A stretch of DNA of 64,000 bases, taken from Turnera subulata. Lineage: Eukaryota; Streptophyta; Magnoliopsida; Malpighiales; Passifloraceae. The notes under the pieces are model-generated. The model was given only the letters and a program-made list of their open reading frames with translations, was not told where the DNA came from and did not search any database. Where the stretch lies: NCBI GenBank assembly GCA_028386065.3, contig JAKUCV010006906.1, forward strand, positions 1 through 64,000, written 5' to 3'. The position numbers were made by a program, and so were the translations under genes. Below are positions 61,093-64,000 of this stretch, piece by piece. Position 1 is the first letter of the stretch; each line of letters begins with the position of its first letter.

Positions 61093-64000
61093 TCAAGTGC
61101 ATTGTTGAAGGCCTACTAGAAGGAAAAAANTGTGCCAATCTGCCCCATTCTTTTGACACCTTTCAGTGAGTCTAAGATAGCAGTTAAAAAGCTGTAGATA
61201 CTTTATGGAGGAGGGCAAGACTTCCTCCGACAAGGAATGTAGCCCCCAACAACTAGAAAGCTTCAATTCTTGAAGTGAGGATAGGTGTTGAAGTCCCTTG
61301 TAGTCCAAGGATTGCAACTTTGGGAAAAAGGACAAGCAGAGGGAGGCGAGTGAGGAGGGCAGCAATGTCTCTTCCGGGAAGGATTCCACTCCTTCACAGT
61401 TTGATAAGTACAAGGATGAAAGAGACGGAAGTGTTCGCAAACCCCAGCAGTTCCTGTCAGCAACCAGCTTGTCACAGTTGCTAATCGTAAGCTCCTTTAG
61501 ATTGGAGGGAAACCTCCTTCTGGAGATGATTCTAGCTCATGGCACCACAAAATCTCAAGTTTTTCTATGGTGGAGGGTAAGCCTCCCTCTGGAAATGATT
61601 TTAATTTGGTACAGGATAGTAGCCTCAATTCTACCAGCGAAGGGAGGAGGGAATGCATGTGCTTAGGCAACAATTCCAATGCTGTAGTGTCATGTAACTC
61701 CAGCACCCTTAGATTTGGAGCAGCTAATCCTCCTTCAGGGAATGCAAAAAAAATATGACATTGAAGGATCCTCAAGCTATGGAGCGATGCTAAAGACCCC
61801 TCTCCATCCCCACAAAAACATTCTTCAAAGTGCAGACAATCCCTTACAACAAGATGGCTCAAATTCTCGAAACGCCCTGATGGAAAGCATTGAATCTCAT
61901 TGCATCCATCCACCACAACACTTTGTAAAGTAGAATCAGAACACCCCAGTCCCTCAAGTGCCTTCAGAAGGGTATCCATGGTATAGCTAAATCCTTTGAC
62001 CTCAAGTTTGTACAGCCCAGTGGGTGACTTTTCTAACCTTGAAGAGTCCGCAAATCGGAAAACATAAATGCTAGGTGCCCTGGGAAAGGAATCCACACGC
62101 CCAGTAGTCTCAAGCACCGTTAAAGAAGGAAGGCAATAATCTGGGAGTATCCTTTTAAGCTTAGGACAATCTTCCATGTGAAGTTCTCGGAGGAGAGGGA
62201 AAGCTTGGCATTTACCACCATCCGTGGGCGGCATCAGTAGTTGCAGCTGTGTCATTTTTGAAATTTTCAGTTTTTGGAGGGAAGCAAATGCCTTCTTGCT
62301 GGAGCTGCAATTGCCGTACAACTCTGGACCTACAGTCACAATTCTATCACAACCTGATATGCTGAGCTCTTTCAAAGACTGCAACTGTCCAAGTGGCGGC
62401 AACTCAGTGCAATATCGACCTCTGGTGAGAGATAAAGTTGATAGATTTGAGAAACAATGGTCCCCTAACCAATTTGGGAACCTTACACCAGGGAAAAAAT
62501 AGATGCCAAGATCTTTCAAGTTGGTACTAGGCCGTAAATGCTCAAGAACGTTATTATGCTCACAAAGGGAGTCATGTTCTAATGGCGGATTCCATCTCAG
62601 CTCTAGTTTGTCAATGAGCCTCTTGCCTTTCAGATTGGCTTCAATTGCATCAGAAGGACCCACAATGTTTTCAAGATTCCAAACACAAAGTTCTCCCTGA
62701 AGATGATCCAGTGGCCCCAATTCTGCAATGCTAGAACTGTTCTGTTTACCAACATAGAAATCTGTTAACACTACCAGCTTAGTAAGTTGGCACAGTTGCG
62801 GTGGCATCTCCGAGATGTGTGTATCTCTGATATCGAGGTGGCGCAAATTGGTCATTCTGTTCATGGTTATTGGCAATCGTAGTAACGTGCCGGCCCCTCC
62901 GACATCTAAATATCTCAACTGCTTCAAATTCCCTAATCGGTTGGGCAACTCTACAAGACTCCAGCAACGTCTCAAGATTAGTGTTTGCAGACTGTGTAAA
63001 ATACACACATCTTCTGGTAAAGATTGAATTTCTGAATCAGAGAGATCCATGTAAAGCAAATGTTTGAGTTTGCTGACTGAATCAGGCAACTCCTTGACAA
63101 CTGGTTCCCAACTATAATCATGTCTTGGCAAACGAAGCACCCTTAAGCATGGAAGAGTAGTCAACAAATCAAGATAGTGTTCTGCACCATAAATCCCATA
63201 TGTTGACGACGGGAGGAGTGTACGCAGGAATTTTGCTTTATGGACTTGCTCCTTCAGGTGACACAAATCTGCTACATCAAATGATAAGTATCTAGTCCTC
63301 TCAGTGGCCATCCATGATTGGTCATCATTCCCCACTCTGCAACAAAACTCTCGGGATACAAACTCAGCCAAATCGTTTACCAAATCATGCATGGAGAGTA
63401 GCCTTGGATTATGATTTGATTGCTGGAGAAAGGATCTTGACACAAGATCTTGAATGCACTTCTTGCCTATTTCTTCCAACTCCATGTTTTCTTTATTCTG
63501 GATTAGAAGGCCCTCTGCCATCCATAAATGAACTAATACCTCTTCGTCGATATCATAATCTTTCGGAAATATGGCGCAATATGCAAAACACTGCTTCAGA
63601 TGTGAAGGCATATAATGATAGCTTAATTTTAGAGCCGGAAGAATTGTTTCGCCAAGTACCTGATCCCACAAAGAACTCCTCAATATTTTCTCCCATTCAA
63701 TGACATCCCTGCTTGAGCTTAAGAGTCCCCCTAGTGTTTTTATGGCCAATGGCAAACCGTCACATTTTCCAATTATATCTCTGCCAATACTGTTTAACTC
63801 TGGAAATGCAGATTGATCTTCCTCACCAAAAGCATGAGCGCAAAATAACAACCAGGAATCATCGTCCTTTAATTTCTCCACCTTCACACGAGTGGTGGAC
63901 TTGACTGATGCCATTTTCTGATCCCGTGTAGTAATGATAACTTTACTTCCTTCAGCCACAGACTTGAAAGGTTTTAGCAAGAAATCCCATTGACTTGCAT
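61093..64000 (-). CDS. CC-NB-LRR disease resistance protein (RPP13-like 1 type), partial, frameshifted
   Basis: Intracellular immune receptor of the plant NLR class. The frame is open to the window edge, so the coiled coil, P-loop and kinase-2 lie outside. Numbering from 63980, the NB-ARC shows RNBS-B GSKVIITTRD (11-20), GLPLA (75-79), RNBS-D CFAYCAIFPKDY (131-142) and the MHD motif (197-199, MHDLVNDLAEFV). About 20 leucine-rich repeats follow to residue 827. A stop at 61497 is caused by a one-base loss in a run of A: in the next frame LKELTISNCDKLVADRNCWG continues the LRRs (61093-61496) to DWH just before an ambiguous base at 61130. The usual ending after DW.KI is missing. No NB lesion is visible. 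It could be a pseudogene, or an intact gene with a sequencing error. Confidence 0.93.
61130..61130. other. Ambiguous base N
   Basis: This is the only non-ACGT base in the window. It lies after an A6 run exactly where the resistance-gene reading leaves its expected C-terminal sequence, so the local sequence quality or the join is doubtful. Confidence 0.95.

Noticed and set aside
61269..61490. Plus-strand frames over the NB-LRR gene
   Set aside because: They are complementary shadows of leucine-rich repeat codons.

Overview
This window is nuclear DNA from a flowering plant, most likely a dicot. The evidence is a five-exon cytosolic ribosomal protein S4 gene with plant promoter motifs, a CC-NB-LRR type resistance gene, Ty1/copia and Ty3/gypsy retrotransposons, plant-type LINE fragments and several MITEs. 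I cannot name the species. It is a gene-poor stretch built mostly of nested retroelements.

Layout. 1-1566: 3' parts of two gypsy-like LTRs, one inserted in the other. 2690-5255: a MITE, then the promoter and intact gene for ribosomal protein S4 (eS4, 263 aa). 5757-7985: MITE-like DNA and an unidentified ORF. 7985-39000: one minus-strand LINE, broken into pieces by a MITE (8192), a copia element (8704-14901, TSD TGTCG), a short 5'-truncated LINE (15383), a large non-autonomous LTR element (15923-31120) and a second copia element (31899-38828, TSD CTCAT). The 15923-31120 element has 3 kb LTRs. Its right LTR was interrupted by a solo LTR (24432-30680), which itself holds a solo LTR (25645-28718, TSD ATCAA) and a small solo LTR (30151-30523). 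39000-42005: unassigned DNA and a SINE. 42006-48160: a solo LTR (TSD TTTCG) containing an oppositely oriented solo LTR (42845-45671, TSD GATAT) and a 738 bp fold-back MITE. 48166-51900: AT-rich DNA with tandem duplications. 51930-53977: an internally deleted copia element (TSD CTGCT). 55900-58780: a degenerate gypsy gag-pol. 60800-64000: a minus-strand NB-LRR gene that runs off the window, with one frameshift, and a fragment of a paralogue beside it.

Two signals stand out. (1) Six of the 3 kb LTR copies carry an array of about 8-10 short palindromes of the form GGGATGTNNATCCC. Stem variants such as AAGCATGTCTATGCTT and GGCATGTTGATGCC keep the pairing, and at one homologous site the outer base pair changes on both sides at once between subfamilies. 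This suggests a maintained hairpin or a dimeric binding site. (2) A 227-codon ORF is carried antisense inside two unrelated retroelements (copia at 11265-11946, and the non-autonomous LTR element at 20836-21549). It joins an unrecognised N-terminal domain to the front part of a LINE endonuclease. The two copies have the same reading-frame length apart from a small indel, a similar upstream layout with a TATA motif, and about 75% protein identity by eye over the first 93 residues, though each now has two stop codons.

Likely expressed genes are ribosomal protein S4 and possibly the NB-LRR gene. Everything else appears to be mobile DNA, mostly dead.
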